A stretch of DNA of 64,000 bases from Mucilaginibacter celer (lineage in GTDB: Bacteria > Bacteroidota > Bacteroidia > Sphingobacteriales > Sphingobacteriaceae): contig NZ_CP032869.1 in assembly GCF_003576455.2 (NCBI RefSeq), positions 4,278,001 to 4,342,000 on the forward strand. Direction: 5' to 3'. Below are positions 40,206-49,267 of the stretch, in pieces. How positions within the stretch are numbered: position 1 is the first letter of the stretch; each line of letters begins with the position of its first letter. The position numbers and the translations under genes were made by a program. A model generated the notes under the pieces. That model worked only from the letters and a program-made list of their open reading frames with translations. It had not been told where the DNA came from and did not search any database.

Positions 40206-41009
40206 ATGCCTTTAATAGCTCCCGAAACCGCCCCAACCGCTACCATTGCCTTTAACCGCCTGCTGATTATAATGGACGACCTGAGGGCCAACTGCCCATG
40301 GGATAAAAAGCAAACGCTTGAAAGTTTGCGCCACCTCACCATCGAAGAAACTTACGAACTGAGCGATGCCATACTGGCCCATGATATGCCCGAGATACGC
40401 AAAGAGCTGGGCGATATTATGCTGCACCTGGTTTTTTACGCCAAAATAGGATCTGAAACCAACGATTTTAATATTACTGATGTACTGAACGGCGTATGCG
40501 ATAAACTGATTAACCGTCACCCGCATATTTACGGCGATACCGAAGTGCAAAACGAGGAAGATGTGAAACGCAACTGGGAACAGATTAAGCTTAAAGAAGG
40601 CAACAAATCTGTACTGGGCGGTGTACCTGCATCGTTGCCTGCGTTGGTAAAAGCATCGCGCATACAGGAAAAAGCCCGCGGTGTTGGGTTTGACTGGGAA
40701 GAGAAAAGCCAGGTTTGGGCCAAGGTTGAGGAAGAGATGCAGGAATTCAGGAACGAGTTTAATGCCGAAGACGAAAGCACGATAGACCATGAACGGGCCG
40801 AGGCCGAATTTGGCGATCTGCTGTTTTCGCTCATCAACTACGCCCGCTTTATCAATATCAACCCCGAAAACGCCCTCGAAAAAACAAATCAAAAATTCAT
40901 TAAACGTTTTCAGTACCTCGAACTTAAGGCCAAAGAAAACGGCAAACAACTGCATGATATGAGCCTTGCCGAAATGGATGTTTTTTGGGACGAGGCAAAA
41001 AAACTTTAA
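40206..41009 (+). CDS. mazG: nucleoside triphosphate pyrophosphohydrolase MazG
   Basis: MazG hydrolyses NTPs and dNTPs to monophosphates and pyrophosphate, cleaning the pool. The 267 residues have the usual two tandem MazG domains. The first has LRANCPWDKKQTLESL and the metal-binding EETYELSDAI with ELGDIMLHLVF. The second has the EEEMQEF motif and EAEFGDLLFSLIN. The EExxE and ExxD metal ligands are present in both. It is the all-alpha dimeric type. The upstream region contains an AT-rich stretch but no clear box. It is not linked to a MazEF toxin system. Confidence 0.95.
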   Translation: MPLIAPETAPTATIAFNRLLIIMDDLRANCPWDKKQTLESLRHLTIEETYELSDAILAHDMPEIRKELGDIMLHLVFYAKIGSETNDFNITDVLNGVCDKLINRHPHIYGDTEVQNEEDVKRNWEQIKLKEGNKSVLGGVPASLPALVKASRIQEKARGVGFDWEEKSQVWAKVEEEMQEFRNEFNAEDESTIDHERAEAEFGDLLFSLINYARFININPENALEKTNQKFIKRFQYLELKAKENGKQLHDMSLAEMDVFWDEAKKL

Positions 41010-41089
41010 AAAAATAATTTACCGGCTGTAGCGTTTGGTAATTATAGTGCGTAATGGTTAAAAATCGATAAGATTAAATAAGATCAAAT

Positions 41090-41521
41090 ATGAAACGTAA
41101 TTTATTTTACCTGCTTCCATTATTGTTAACATTAGGTGTAGCCTGCTCGCCTAAAAGCGATGTAACCCCGATACCGCAACCACAGGGTAACTTTAAGGGT
41201 GTATTTGCAGCGGTATTGAAAAAGAGTACTGGGGGCTATGATACCATAAGGGATACTAACTTCAGAGTGGCTTTGACGGCATCATCCAGATTTGTGGTCC
41301 AGGCAGAAACGCCTCACCACGTAGCCAGCTTTGGTGCTTTTGCTTATAACAGCCTTTATATCCAGTTTGTGGATTCAAATACTGTGGCTTCCGGTAACGG
41401 AGCTAAATTTCATTTAAAGGACGTTTACCAATATGGGTATGACGGTAGTAATTTGGTGTTGCAACGTCTGGGTTCTGGTGATACTGTAAGGATACAGTAC
41501 GGCTTAAAGAAAATAAACTAA
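41090..41521 (+). CDS. hypothetical lipoprotein
   Basis: A 143-residue protein with a lipoprotein signal (NLFYLLPLLLTLGVAC, lipobox GVAC, Cys19) and a short proline-rich linker (PIPQPQG). A beta-rich domain follows, with SRFVVQAETPHH, NSLYIQFVDSN and LVLQRLGSGDTVRIQY. I do not recognise it. It is monocistronic and ends 22 bp before a clear terminator. Confidence 0.7.
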   Translation: MKRNLFYLLPLLLTLGVACSPKSDVTPIPQPQGNFKGVFAAVLKKSTGGYDTIRDTNFRVALTASSRFVVQAETPHHVASFGAFAYNSLYIQFVDSNTVASGNGAKFHLKDVYQYGYDGSNLVLQRLGSGDTVRIQYGLKKIN

Positions 41522-41542
41522 TTTTTTATTGTTTTAATTACC

Positions 41543-41576
41543 AGGCCGATACCTGTAAAGGGTCGGCCTTTTTTCA
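41543..41576 (+). terminator. intrinsic terminator after the lipoprotein gene
   Basis: AGGCCGA and TCGGCCT form a 7-bp stem with a 13-nt loop, followed by a T-run (TTTTTT). Confidence 0.85.
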
Positions 41577-41692
41577 GTTATGATAAGCGAATGATCTGCA
41601 TTATAAAAAATATTTTTATTTTGTATCATTCGGTTTATTTGCTGCGTAAAGGCATAAAACAAAACAACATTTAGCGGAACTAAGAACATTTA

Positions 41693-42244
41693 ATGCATCC
41701 ACCCCCTCGCATTACCGAAGAAGAGATCGTAAGGCAATGCAAAAAAGGCAGCTTAAAGTACCAGGAATTGCTGTACAAGCAGTTCTATGGCTATGCTATG
41801 GGTATAAGTTTGCGTTACAGTTTAAACCGCGATGATGCCCTCGAGGCTGTAAATGATGCTTTTATAAAAGTGTTTAACGCCATTGGCAGTTATAATACCG
41901 ATAAGCCCTTTAAAGCCTGGCTCCGCACCATCATGGTTAACACCGCTATAGACAGGAGGCGGAAGGATCTGAAGTTTCAATTAAATGTTGAATTGGATAA
42001 TGCCGCCCCCATCAGGAGCAGCATGGGCCCGGTTGATAATTTAAACGCCCAGGATATATTAAAATTAATGGTTGAGCTGCCCGCCATACAGCGCACCATT
42101 TTTAACATGTACGAGATTGATGGCTACGATCATGAAGAAATTGCTACTATGCTTAGTATCCCGGTAAGCTCATCGCGCGTTTACCTGAGCCGGGCTAAGG
42201 AAAGATTAAGAAATATATTAAGAAAAGAAGCACACCATGGATGA
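41693..42244 (+). CDS. ECF-type RNA polymerase sigma factor
   Basis: A 183-residue sigma-70 family factor with regions 2 and 4 only. Region 2 runs from KGSLKYQELLYKQFYGYAMG through DDALEAVNDAFIKVF and FKAWLRTIMVNTAIDRRRK. Region 4 includes LPAIQRTIFNMYEIDGYDHE, then IATMLSIPVSSSRVYLSRAKE as the -35 recognition helices. It overlaps the next gene, which starts with an anti-sigma-like segment, by 8 bp. Such gene pairs normally hold the sigma factor inactive at the membrane until an envelope signal arrives. Confidence 0.94.
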   Translation: MHPPPRITEEEIVRQCKKGSLKYQELLYKQFYGYAMGISLRYSLNRDDALEAVNDAFIKVFNAIGSYNTDKPFKAWLRTIMVNTAIDRRRKDLKFQLNVELDNAAPIRSSMGPVDNLNAQDILKLMVELPAIQRTIFNMYEIDGYDHEEIATMLSIPVSSSRVYLSRAKERLRNILRKEAHHG

Positions 42245-43745
42245 CCAGTTGGATAACGACTTAAGAGACCGCATCAGGGAAGTGTTTGATAATTACGAAG
42301 ACACTTTTGCCGATGAAGGCTGGCTGTTGCTCAGGGAGAATTTCCCTGTGCAGGACAAACAGCGCCGTCCGGTTTACCTATGGTGGGCGGGCGCGGCAGC
42401 GGCTGTGCTGTTGTTTTTAAGTATTGGTACCTGGGTTGTTTTGAATAAAAAAGATGCCCGTACCGGTGATGGCCTCATTGCCGTTAAACCTGTCCAATCT
42501 GCACAGCAACAAAATAACGCTGTTGACACCGGCTTATCCCAAACAGCGGCAGTAAATACGGCCGACTCAAATCAGGCAGGTACCGGCCAGCAGCCTCCTG
42601 CCCAAGGCCCGGCTACAGTTGGAGCTGCAACAAACGGGCTGCAAAATACAATTACCAAAAACGGAGGGGCTAAATCTAAACCGGCTAACGGCCTGCCCGG
42701 TGTAGTTGTACGGGCGTTTACGCCGGTGCAGATTCCGACAGTAAACCAGGGGCAACAGGCGCCGCTTGCTAAAGTAACAACACAGCAGGGTGTACAAGCA
42801 GGCAATAATAACCCGATTGTTATCACACCGCCTGCAAAAAATGCCGATAGTGTAAAATCAACATTGCCAAAAGCAAATGAGCCTCAGTATGCTGTAAATC
42901 CGGCGGTGGTACAGCCTTCGGTATCTAACAGCCAAATCAATAAAGGTAATGCAGCATCAAACGCAGCAGTATCGCCTGTAATTGTAAAGCCGAAGCCCAA
43001 AATTACCAGCATGGAAGCCCTGCTGGCCAGCGAAGATAATGCTCCTAAAAAAGTGGAGAAAGATTTCGCCGATAAACGGGTAAAATTTGGCGTATATGCA
43101 GCTACATTTTTTAACTACGCCAAGGGCAGTCAAAACCAGGTTAACGCCGGTGCGGGTATTACATCCGAGATCAGGCTGAGTAAAAACATTAAGCTTGCAA
43201 CCGGTGTGGCTATTGCGCAAAATACGCTAAATTACGATCAGCAGCAGCCATCAAATGCCCGCGAAGCTGTATCGTTTTCGCCGGCATTAACTACGGCATA
43301 TAATAATGTGGCCGATTTTAGCAAGGTATCCGCCACGCCGTCAATAAAAAATTATAATGCCAAACTGGTTGGTCTTGACATCCCGGTAAACATTAAATAT
43401 GAATTTAACCCGCAAAAAACCGATACCTATATTTCGGCCGGCGTAAGCTCGGGCACCTTTGTTAACGAGGCCTATACCGCAAGTTACAACTACCCGGGCC
43501 TTGCCCAGGCAGCAGGCTTACAGCAACAACCTGCCGACGAAACCACCCATAAAAGCTTCAACAGCTTTTATGTTGCCAAAACGCTTAACGTAGCCTTTGG
43601 TATTGGCTACCCTGTTGGCAAAAGCAACCGCATTGTAATTGAGCCGTTTTTTAAATATCCGCTTGATGGCCTCGGCTCGCAGCAAATTAAATTTGGTGCC
43701 GGCGGCGTAAACCTGAAACTAAACTTTACAACACATAAAAAATGA
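42237..43745 (+). CDS. anti-sigma-like/beta-barrel fusion protein
   Basis: 502 residues. A cytoplasmic N-terminus of ~46 residues (DQLDNDLRDRIREVFDNYED) could bind the sigma factor. A membrane helix follows at ~47-69 (LWWAGAAAAVLLFLSIGTW), then ~200 residues of low-complexity Gln/Asn/Pro/Ala sequence. The C-terminal ~225 residues resemble an outer-membrane beta-barrel (KFGVYAATFFNYAKG, VNAGAGITSEIRLSKN, VNIKYEFNPQKTDTYISAG, ending LKLNFTTHKK). One chain thus pairs an inner-membrane helix with a barrel-like domain. The 8-bp overlap with the sigma gene and 4-bp overlap with the next gene show a tight operon. Confidence 0.8.
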   Translation: MDDQLDNDLRDRIREVFDNYEDTFADEGWLLLRENFPVQDKQRRPVYLWWAGAAAAVLLFLSIGTWVVLNKKDARTGDGLIAVKPVQSAQQQNNAVDTGLSQTAAVNTADSNQAGTGQQPPAQGPATVGAATNGLQNTITKNGGAKSKPANGLPGVVVRAFTPVQIPTVNQGQQAPLAKVTTQQGVQAGNNNPIVITPPAKNADSVKSTLPKANEPQYAVNPAVVQPSVSNSQINKGNAASNAAVSPVIVKPKPKITSMEALLASEDNAPKKVEKDFADKRVKFGVYAATFFNYAKGSQNQVNAGAGITSEIRLSKNIKLATGVAIAQNTLNYDQQQPSNAREAVSFSPALTTAYNNVADFSKVSATPSIKNYNAKLVGLDIPVNIKYEFNPQKTDTYISAGVSSGTFVNEAYTASYNYPGLAQAAGLQQQPADETTHKSFNSFYVAKTLNVAFGIGYPVGKSNRIVIEPFFKYPLDGLGSQQIKFGAGGVNLKLNFTTHKK

Positions 43746-44494
43746 AAAAGCGTTTTTTAACCGCTATGCTGCTGCTATTGTGCTGCGGACAGGCCTTGCT
43801 TGCTCAAAAATTAGAAGTTTCGGTACAGGCTACCTCAGGTTTATTCCGTTTTTCGGGAGCATCGGCCACATCCACCACCATGATATTGCAGGGCTCAACC
43901 ACCGGCGACCCAATGAACCGTGCCAATAACCCTTACGGCAGCAAAAACGGTTTTAGCTATGGCGGCAGCATCCAGGCACAACTGGTATTAAAAGGCGGAT
44001 TCATTTTTGGTTTGCAGAGTAGCTATGAGTTGCTAAAAAGTAAAGAGAATGCAGACAGGTATTACCCCATCCCTCCCGTTACAACAACCGAGTACCTGCC
44101 TATAACCGCTGTCGATTGGAGTTTTCCTGTAACCGGCCATGTAGCTTTGCAAAACCAAACCATCAACCTTAACCCGTATATAGGCTACCGTTTTAAACTA
44201 AGCAAGGTTAAACTGGATATTTTACCTGGGATGGATCTTGGTTTCGCCCTCAATACGCGCGACAAAGGCGAAGCGAAAGACAAGGACGGCAAAACCTACA
44301 AAGTTGATTATGAAAGGACCAAATCGCCCACCGATGTGAGGCTGCGGATTGGCGCGGCAGCTGCTTACGGCCGCTACGGCTTAAACGTTAGCTTTGCTCA
44401 TGGCATTACCAATTACAAAAAAGGCTGGATTGGCGGCGTAAATGATGTGCACAGCGAGTTGCTGCGTTTGGGATTGAGTTACAGGTTGTTTTAA
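43742..44494 (+). CDS. outer-membrane beta-barrel protein (PorT-like)
   Basis: A 250-residue protein with signal peptide (RFLTAMLLLLCCGQALLAQ) and an alternating strand pattern: LEVSVQATSGLFRFSG, GFSYGGSIQAQLVLKGGFIF, LNPYIGYRFKLSKVKLDIL and a terminal aromatic strand LLRLGLSYRLF. This matches PorT-type barrels of Bacteroidota. It is translated with a 4-bp overlap after the anti-sigma/barrel gene and is probably part of the same sigma-controlled envelope module. The ligand or cargo is unknown. Confidence 0.8.
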   Translation: MKKRFLTAMLLLLCCGQALLAQKLEVSVQATSGLFRFSGASATSTTMILQGSTTGDPMNRANNPYGSKNGFSYGGSIQAQLVLKGGFIFGLQSSYELLKSKENADRYYPIPPVTTTEYLPITAVDWSFPVTGHVALQNQTINLNPYIGYRFKLSKVKLDILPGMDLGFALNTRDKGEAKDKDGKTYKVDYERTKSPTDVRLRIGAAAAYGRYGLNVSFAHGITNYKKGWIGGVNDVHSELLRLGLSYRLF

Positions 44495-44576
44495 GGATGG
44501 TTGATTGGGTGAATGGTTTTATAAAGGAATTTCGAATATCGGATGTTCGATTTCGGATTTTTGGATAGATACCGAA

Positions 44577-44701
44577 ATAGCGCAAGTCTTGAGGTATGGA
44601 CTGCGGGATGATTACTTGTGATTATAACGAAGTCTCCGTTTAAAAGCGAAAGCCGGCACAAGTCAGCCTGGCTTTGGCCCAACGCTCAAGACTTGCGCTA
44701 T
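44577..44701. repeat. 125-bp element with 17-bp perfect inverted ends
   Basis: ATAGCGCAAGTCTTGAG (44577-44593) and CTCAAGACTTGCGCTAT (44685-44701) are perfect reverse complements. The interior has GAAAGCCGG facing CCTGGCTTT and no coding potential. It looks like a miniature inverted-repeat element. Flanking DNA holds word repeats: GAATTTCGAATATCGGATG at 44528-44546 on the left, and ACCTCTAATCTC twice at about 44725-44751 on the right. Confidence 0.8.
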
Positions 44702-44759
44702 AGAGGACAGGACATTTTCAACTAACCTCTAATCTCCAACCTCTAATCTCTCCCAGAAA

Positions 44760-45980
44760 CTACTTAAACTGAATAGCCTTTACCGGCGAGATGCGGCTTA
44801 CCAGCGATGAAGGGATCATAAGTACCAGCAGACACACCATCATTGTGCCGAGATTTAAAGCGATAATATCAAAGGCGTTAAACTCGACAGGTACAAATTT
44901 CATGTAATAAGAAGCCTGGTCGAGCGCGAAAAAATGGGTTTTCTGTTGAAAATAACCGAGGCCAATACCAAGCAAGTTACCCAATAGCAGGCCTACGCCA
45001 ATAAGATATGCGGCATTAATCAGGAATACTTTACGGATCTCCCAGTTACTGGCACCCATCGCTTTAAACATACCAATCATGGCCGTACGCTCCAGGATCA
45101 TGATAAGCAATGCCGAAATCATGTTGATAACCGCAACCGCCATCATCAGCACCAGCATCACCACAAAATTGACATCGAGCAGGTTAAGCCATTCAAATAT
45201 CGAGGGGTAATCTTCTTCGATGGTGTAGGATTTTAGTTTTACTGGGAGGAAAGAGTTTAACGCTTCGGCAGCATCGGCCAAATGATCAAAATCGGATACC
45301 CGGATCTCGTATTGGCCAATTTCGTTAGGCTTCCAGTCGTTAAGGCGGTTAACCAGCGATAGTGAACCTATCACAAAGGTTTTGTCAATCTCTTCTACCC
45401 CTACGTTAAAAATGCCTTTTACCTTAAACTGGCGTTTGCGCAGGGGTTCCTGAATAAAATACATCAGCAGTTTATCCCCTACTTTCAGTTTAAGGCGGTC
45501 GGCCGTGGTTTGCGATATCATAACCTCCTTCTGTGCCTCAACCGAATCGGCAAAATTGATCATCCCGCCTGCAACCAGCGTAGTTTTAAAATAGGCCCAA
45601 TCGTAAGTTTTATCAACACCTTTTAGCACAACACCTTCAATTTCGTTATTGGCTTTGATGATGCCCGGTTTGGTGGCTACCGGCATCATGCGCGAGATAT
45701 AGGGACTTTTAAGCGCGCGTTTTTCAAAAACAGGGTCGGTTTCAACAGGCGAACTCTCGTACGAATTATTGAGATCGAACTTAACCACACGGATATCGCC
45801 GCCAAAACCGCGAACTTTATTGCGTATTTCGTGTTTAAATCCTTTAACTATAGCAAGCGACAGTATCATTACACCAAGGCCCAGCATAATGCCGATAATT
45901 GCAATACGTACAATCAGTTTTGAAAATGTACGTTTTGATTTAAAGGTAATGCGGGATGATATAAAGGAGGCGAAACTCAA
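44760..45980 (-). CDS. ABC transporter permease, FtsX/LolC-E-like
   Basis: A 406-residue inner-membrane protein with the MacB/LolC layout. A first helix near 24-48 (LIVRIAIIGIMLGLGVMIL) is followed by a large periplasmic domain and then three C-terminal helices: VDVNFVVMLVLMMAVAVINM, FLINAAYLIGVGLLLGNLLG and LGTMMVCLLVLMI. LERTAMIGMFKAMGAS is the characteristic FtsX motif. LolC/E proteins extract lipoproteins for transport to the outer membrane. The cognate ATPase (LolD) is not in the window. It is divergent from the NamZ-like gene. Confidence 0.87.
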   Translation of the reverse strand: MSFASFISSRITFKSKRTFSKLIVRIAIIGIMLGLGVMILSLAIVKGFKHEIRNKVRGFGGDIRVVKFDLNNSYESSPVETDPVFEKRALKSPYISRMMPVATKPGIIKANNEIEGVVLKGVDKTYDWAYFKTTLVAGGMINFADSVEAQKEVMISQTTADRLKLKVGDKLLMYFIQEPLRKRQFKVKGIFNVGVEEIDKTFVIGSLSLVNRLNDWKPNEIGQYEIRVSDFDHLADAAEALNSFLPVKLKSYTIEEDYPSIFEWLNLLDVNFVVMLVLMMAVAVINMISALLIMILERTAMIGMFKAMGASNWEIRKVFLINAAYLIGVGLLLGNLLGIGLGYFQQKTHFFALDQASYYMKFVPVEFNAFDIIALNLGTMMVCLLVLMIPSSLVSRISPVKAIQFK

Positions 45981-46069
45981 TGCAGATTGTTTTTTTGTAC
46001 CTTCGCAAATATGCGGTTTTTGCTGTTAAACCTGCTATTTTTAAAATTGTTTCAACTCAATATTTTATC

Positions 46070-47308
46070 ATGAAGTTCAAAACATTTTTGCAGTACACCC
46101 TAATAGCCTTTTTACTTACGCATACTGCCTGCAGCCAAGCCGGTAACCGCAAAACGGATAAAATACCATCAACCCAAAAAAATAAAATAAATACCGGAAT
46201 AATAACCGGTGCCGACCAGATTTCGCTTTATATTGACTATATTAAGGGAAAAAATATCGGAATGGTAGTGAATCAAACCTCGGTTATTGGTAAAAACCTT
46301 ACACCCAGTGTTGATAGTTTGTTGCATTTAGGTATTCCTATCAAAAAGATCTTCGGGCCTGAACACGGCTTTAGGGGCAACGCCAGCAACGGTGCCAGCG
46401 TTAATGATGCCAACGACCCTAAAACCGGTTTGCCGGTGATCTCGCTATATGGCAATAAACATTACAAGCCTACAGCTGATGATTTAAAAGGCATCGACCT
46501 GATGATATTTGACATACAGGATGTTGGCACCCGGTTTTATACCTATATATCAACCCTGCATTACGTAATGGAGGCCTGCGCCGAAAACAACGTAGAGCTG
46601 ATGATATTTGACCGCCCCAACCCCAACGGCTATCTCATTGACGGGCCGATACTTGATACCGCTTACCGATCATTTGTAGGCATGCACACCATCCCTATTG
46701 CCCACGGCATGACCATTGGCGAATACGCCCAGATGATAAACGGCGAAGGCTGGCTGAAAAACGGGGTTAAATGTAAACTGAATATTATTAAAGTGGCAAA
46801 TTATAAGCATAGCCTGTATTATAAATTGCCGGTAAACCCTTCGCCTAATTTAAATACCGATCTGTCGGTATTGCTGTACCCAAGTACCTGTTTGTTTGAG
46901 GGAACAACTTTTAGCCTGGGCAGAGGTACTATGCTGCCCTTTGTACAGATTGGACACCCCTTGCTGAAAGGCAAATACAGTTTTTCGTTTACGCCGAAAA
47001 GTATCCCGGGTATGAGCGAAAACCCGCCGCAGAAAGACCAGGAATGTTTTGGTATTGATCTGGAAAAAATGTCGGCAGATGAGGTGAGGGCAATGGGCTC
47101 AATTAACCTAAACTGGCTCATAGAGTTATATAAGGCCATGCCCGATAAGGAGCATTTTTTTAACGCCTATTTCACCAAACTTGCGGGCACCGCCCAATTA
47201 CGCAAACAGATTGAAGCAGGCGAAACCGAGGCCGCCATCAGGAAAAGCTGGCAACCAGGTTTGGATAAATTTAAAGTTACACGCAAAAAATATTTATTAT
47301 ACGAATAA
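46070..47308 (+). CDS. DUF1343 protein, NamZ-like exo-muramidase, lipoprotein
   Basis: The 412 residues start at MKFKTFLQYTLIAFLLTHTAC, a lipoprotein signal with lipobox HTAC. The frame continues 30 codons upstream but only overlaps the divergent permease leader. The mature part matches DUF1343, now known as the exo-beta-N-acetylmuramidase family NamZ (GH171) from Tannerella work: IGMVVNQTSV, FGPEHGFRGNASNGA, LMIFDIQDVGTRFYTYI, MIFDRPNPNGY and FEGTTFSLGRGT. It probably recycles peptidoglycan in the periplasm. fmt follows after 31 bp. Confidence 0.9.
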   Translation: MKFKTFLQYTLIAFLLTHTACSQAGNRKTDKIPSTQKNKINTGIITGADQISLYIDYIKGKNIGMVVNQTSVIGKNLTPSVDSLLHLGIPIKKIFGPEHGFRGNASNGASVNDANDPKTGLPVISLYGNKHYKPTADDLKGIDLMIFDIQDVGTRFYTYISTLHYVMEACAENNVELMIFDRPNPNGYLIDGPILDTAYRSFVGMHTIPIAHGMTIGEYAQMINGEGWLKNGVKCKLNIIKVANYKHSLYYKLPVNPSPNLNTDLSVLLYPSTCLFEGTTFSLGRGTMLPFVQIGHPLLKGKYSFSFTPKSIPGMSENPPQKDQECFGIDLEKMSADEVRAMGSINLNWLIELYKAMPDKEHFFNAYFTKLAGTAQLRKQIEAGETEAAIRKSWQPGLDKFKVTRKKYLLYE

Positions 47309-47339
47309 CAAAAAATAACATCATTTACCTAAACATACT

Positions 47340-48257
47340 ATGAGAATTATATTTATGGGTACCCCCCAGTTTGCTGTTGCCTCCTTAGATGCTTTAATTA
47401 CCGCCGGCTGCGACGTTGTTGCCGTAGTTACCGCTCCTGATAAGCCTGCCGGCCGCGGGCAAAAAGTTGCCGAATCGGCCGTTAAGCAATATGCTGTTGC
47501 TAATGGCTTAAAAGTATTACAGCCCGAAAAATTAAAGAACGAAGAGTTTTTAGCCGAGCTCAAAGCGCTCCAGGCCGATTTACAGGTGGTAGTAGCGTTC
47601 AGAATGCTGCCCGAAAGCGTTTGGAATATGCCACCTAAAGGCACCATCAACCTGCATGCTTCATTATTGCCGCAATACCGTGGTGCCGCCCCTATTAACT
47701 GGGCGCTTATAAACGGCGAAAAAGAAAGCGGCGTTACCACCTTTTTCCTGAAACATGAAATTGATACCGGTAACATCCTGTTTACCGAAAAAATAACCCT
47801 CACCGGCCACGAAGATGCCGGCGAACTGCACGACAGGCTGATGAACAAAGGTGCCGGTATCCTGGTAAAAACCGTAAAGGCAGTTGAAAGCGGTCGCTAT
47901 AATGAGCACCCGCAGGCCGCCCTTACCGAAGGCACCGAACTGAAACACGCACCCAAAATTTTTAAGGAAGATTGCCTGATAGATTGGACACAGCCTGCCG
48001 AAGCGATATACAATAAAATCCGCGGGCTAAGCCCGGTGCCTACGGCTTATACCGAGCTTAACGGTAAGGTGCTGAAAGTTTACGCATCGGAGTTTGAGCT
48101 TTCTGAACCTGCTATTAAACCCGGCGGCTTTTTAACGGATAACAAAACGTATTTGAAGTTTGCAGCTAAGGATGGGTTGGTTAGTTTAACAGATGTGCAG
48201 CTGGAGGGAAAAAAGCGGATGGGGATTGAGGACTTTTTGAGGGGGGTGAAGTTGTAG
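47340..48257 (+). CDS. fmt: methionyl-tRNA formyltransferase
   Basis: Fmt formylates initiator Met-tRNA. The 305 residues have FMGTPQFAVASLDAL at the start, the catalytic region INLHASLLPQYRGAAPINWA with Asn and His, GVTTFFLKHEIDTGNIL, and Asp in GHEDAGELHDRL. The C-terminal OB-like domain includes IYNKIRGLSPVPTAYTEL. The size is normal. It follows the NamZ gene closely and may share its transcript. A REP array begins about 40 bp after the stop. Confidence 0.96.
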   Translation: MRIIFMGTPQFAVASLDALITAGCDVVAVVTAPDKPAGRGQKVAESAVKQYAVANGLKVLQPEKLKNEEFLAELKALQADLQVVVAFRMLPESVWNMPPKGTINLHASLLPQYRGAAPINWALINGEKESGVTTFFLKHEIDTGNILFTEKITLTGHEDAGELHDRLMNKGAGILVKTVKAVESGRYNEHPQAALTEGTELKHAPKIFKEDCLIDWTQPAEAIYNKIRGLSPVPTAYTELNGKVLKVYASEFELSEPAIKPGGFLTDNKTYLKFAAKDGLVSLTDVQLEGKKRMGIEDFLRGVKL

Positions 48258-48297
48258 GCACCTTCTCAAGGACTTAACATTGATTGTAGGATATGGC

Positions 48298-48755
48298 GGT
48301 TAAGTTTTGCCCCTCTGGGGCAAAGAAACCTTTTCTGTTATTTTCTACAAACCTTTTGCCCCTCTGGGGCAGTGAATTTCACATGGTATACAAAATCTAA
48401 TGATCCCCCAGAGGGGGGAAAGGTTTGTAGAAAAACATAACGCCCTTGCATCCAAACCCCATAAGGGCTCAACAACCACCGCCGCAATTCAACAAAATGC
48501 CTATTCGGGTTAGGTTTTGCCCCTCTGGGGCAGATAACACATATGTCCAGTTTGTCTTAAAACCTTTTCCCCTGTGGGGGGTATTTGATAATTTTTGTTA
48601 CAAACATTTTATCCTTTTGGATCACTCATTAATTATTTTGCTGATAAAATCCCCCAGAGGGGGAAAAGGTTTGTAGAAAAACATAACCGCGTTGCATCCG
48701 AGCCCCAGAGGGGCTCAACAACAGCCGCCACAATTCAACAAAATGCCTATTCGAG
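48298..48755. repeat. two direct copies of a REP-containing unit beside the IS200-like gene
   Basis: Copy A (~48298-48508) and copy B (~48509-48755) each contain GCCCCTCTGGGGC palindromes (48309, 48358; 48519), an inverted CCCCCAGAGGGGG (48405, 48651), GGTTTGTAGAAAAACATAAC, and CAATTCAACAAAATGCCTATTCG. Copy B also has the perfect palindrome GAGCCCCAGAGGGGCTC at 48700-48716. Together they fill the 489-bp gap after fmt and end at the stop of the transposase gene. Confidence 0.9.
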
Positions 48756-49214
48756 TGGTTTAAAAATAAACCGTTCATCAAATTCAACATCAAAACCTTT
48801 TAATATTTTCCTGAATTCTTCAGCCAATGTTTTCTTTTTGTGGTGCTCCTGCTGATTTGAGATATATTTGACAACCTTATCAACCTGCGAACGACTGTGC
48901 GTAAAAGCGCCGTACCCTTCCTGCCATTTAAATTTACTTTTTGTTAACTTCTCTTTATTTATCCATTCTGATGAATCACTTTTAACAATTCTTACCAAAT
49001 CAACCAGCGATTGGTTGGGGCTGTGTCCTATAAATAAGTGTAAGTGATCAGGCATGTTATTAATAGCGACCAACTTATGTCCCTGGTTTTGAACAATGGA
49101 TGAGATATACATCCGCAGTCGTTCGGCCCAACTGTCATCAATTAAAGCTAAACGGAATTTTACTGCGAAGACAATATGAACATATAATTGCGTATACGTG
49201 TTATTACTTGCCAT
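48747..49214 (-). CDS. IS200/IS605-like (RAYT-type) Y1 transposase
   Basis: A 155-residue HUH single-strand transposase. The His-hydrophobic-His motif is in PDHLHLFIGHS, and the catalytic Tyr is in DKVVKYISNQ near residue 118. TQLYVHIVFAVKFRLALID is the usual opening. It carries no accessory TnpB. Its 3' end abuts a cluster of GCCCCTCTGGGGC palindromes, the arrangement of REP-associated tyrosine transposases, which act on REP hairpins. The reading frame appears intact. Confidence 0.9.
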   Translation of the reverse strand: MASNNTYTQLYVHIVFAVKFRLALIDDSWAERLRMYISSIVQNQGHKLVAINNMPDHLHLFIGHSPNQSLVDLVRIVKSDSSEWINKEKLTKSKFKWQEGYGAFTHSRSQVDKVVKYISNQQEHHKKKTLAEEFRKILKGFDVEFDERFIFKPLE

Positions 49215-49267
49215 GATATTTAGTAACCAAGTTGTTTAATCAGCTTAAAATAAAATCCAATACCTAT

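Noticed and set aside
40212..40955. 247-codon minus-strand frame antisense to mazG
   Set aside because: Complement of the mazG coding sequence; both MazG domains are convincing on the plus strand.
48446..48855. Short plus-strand frames in the REP array
   Set aside because: They translate palindromic repeats and the antisense of the transposase 3' end.
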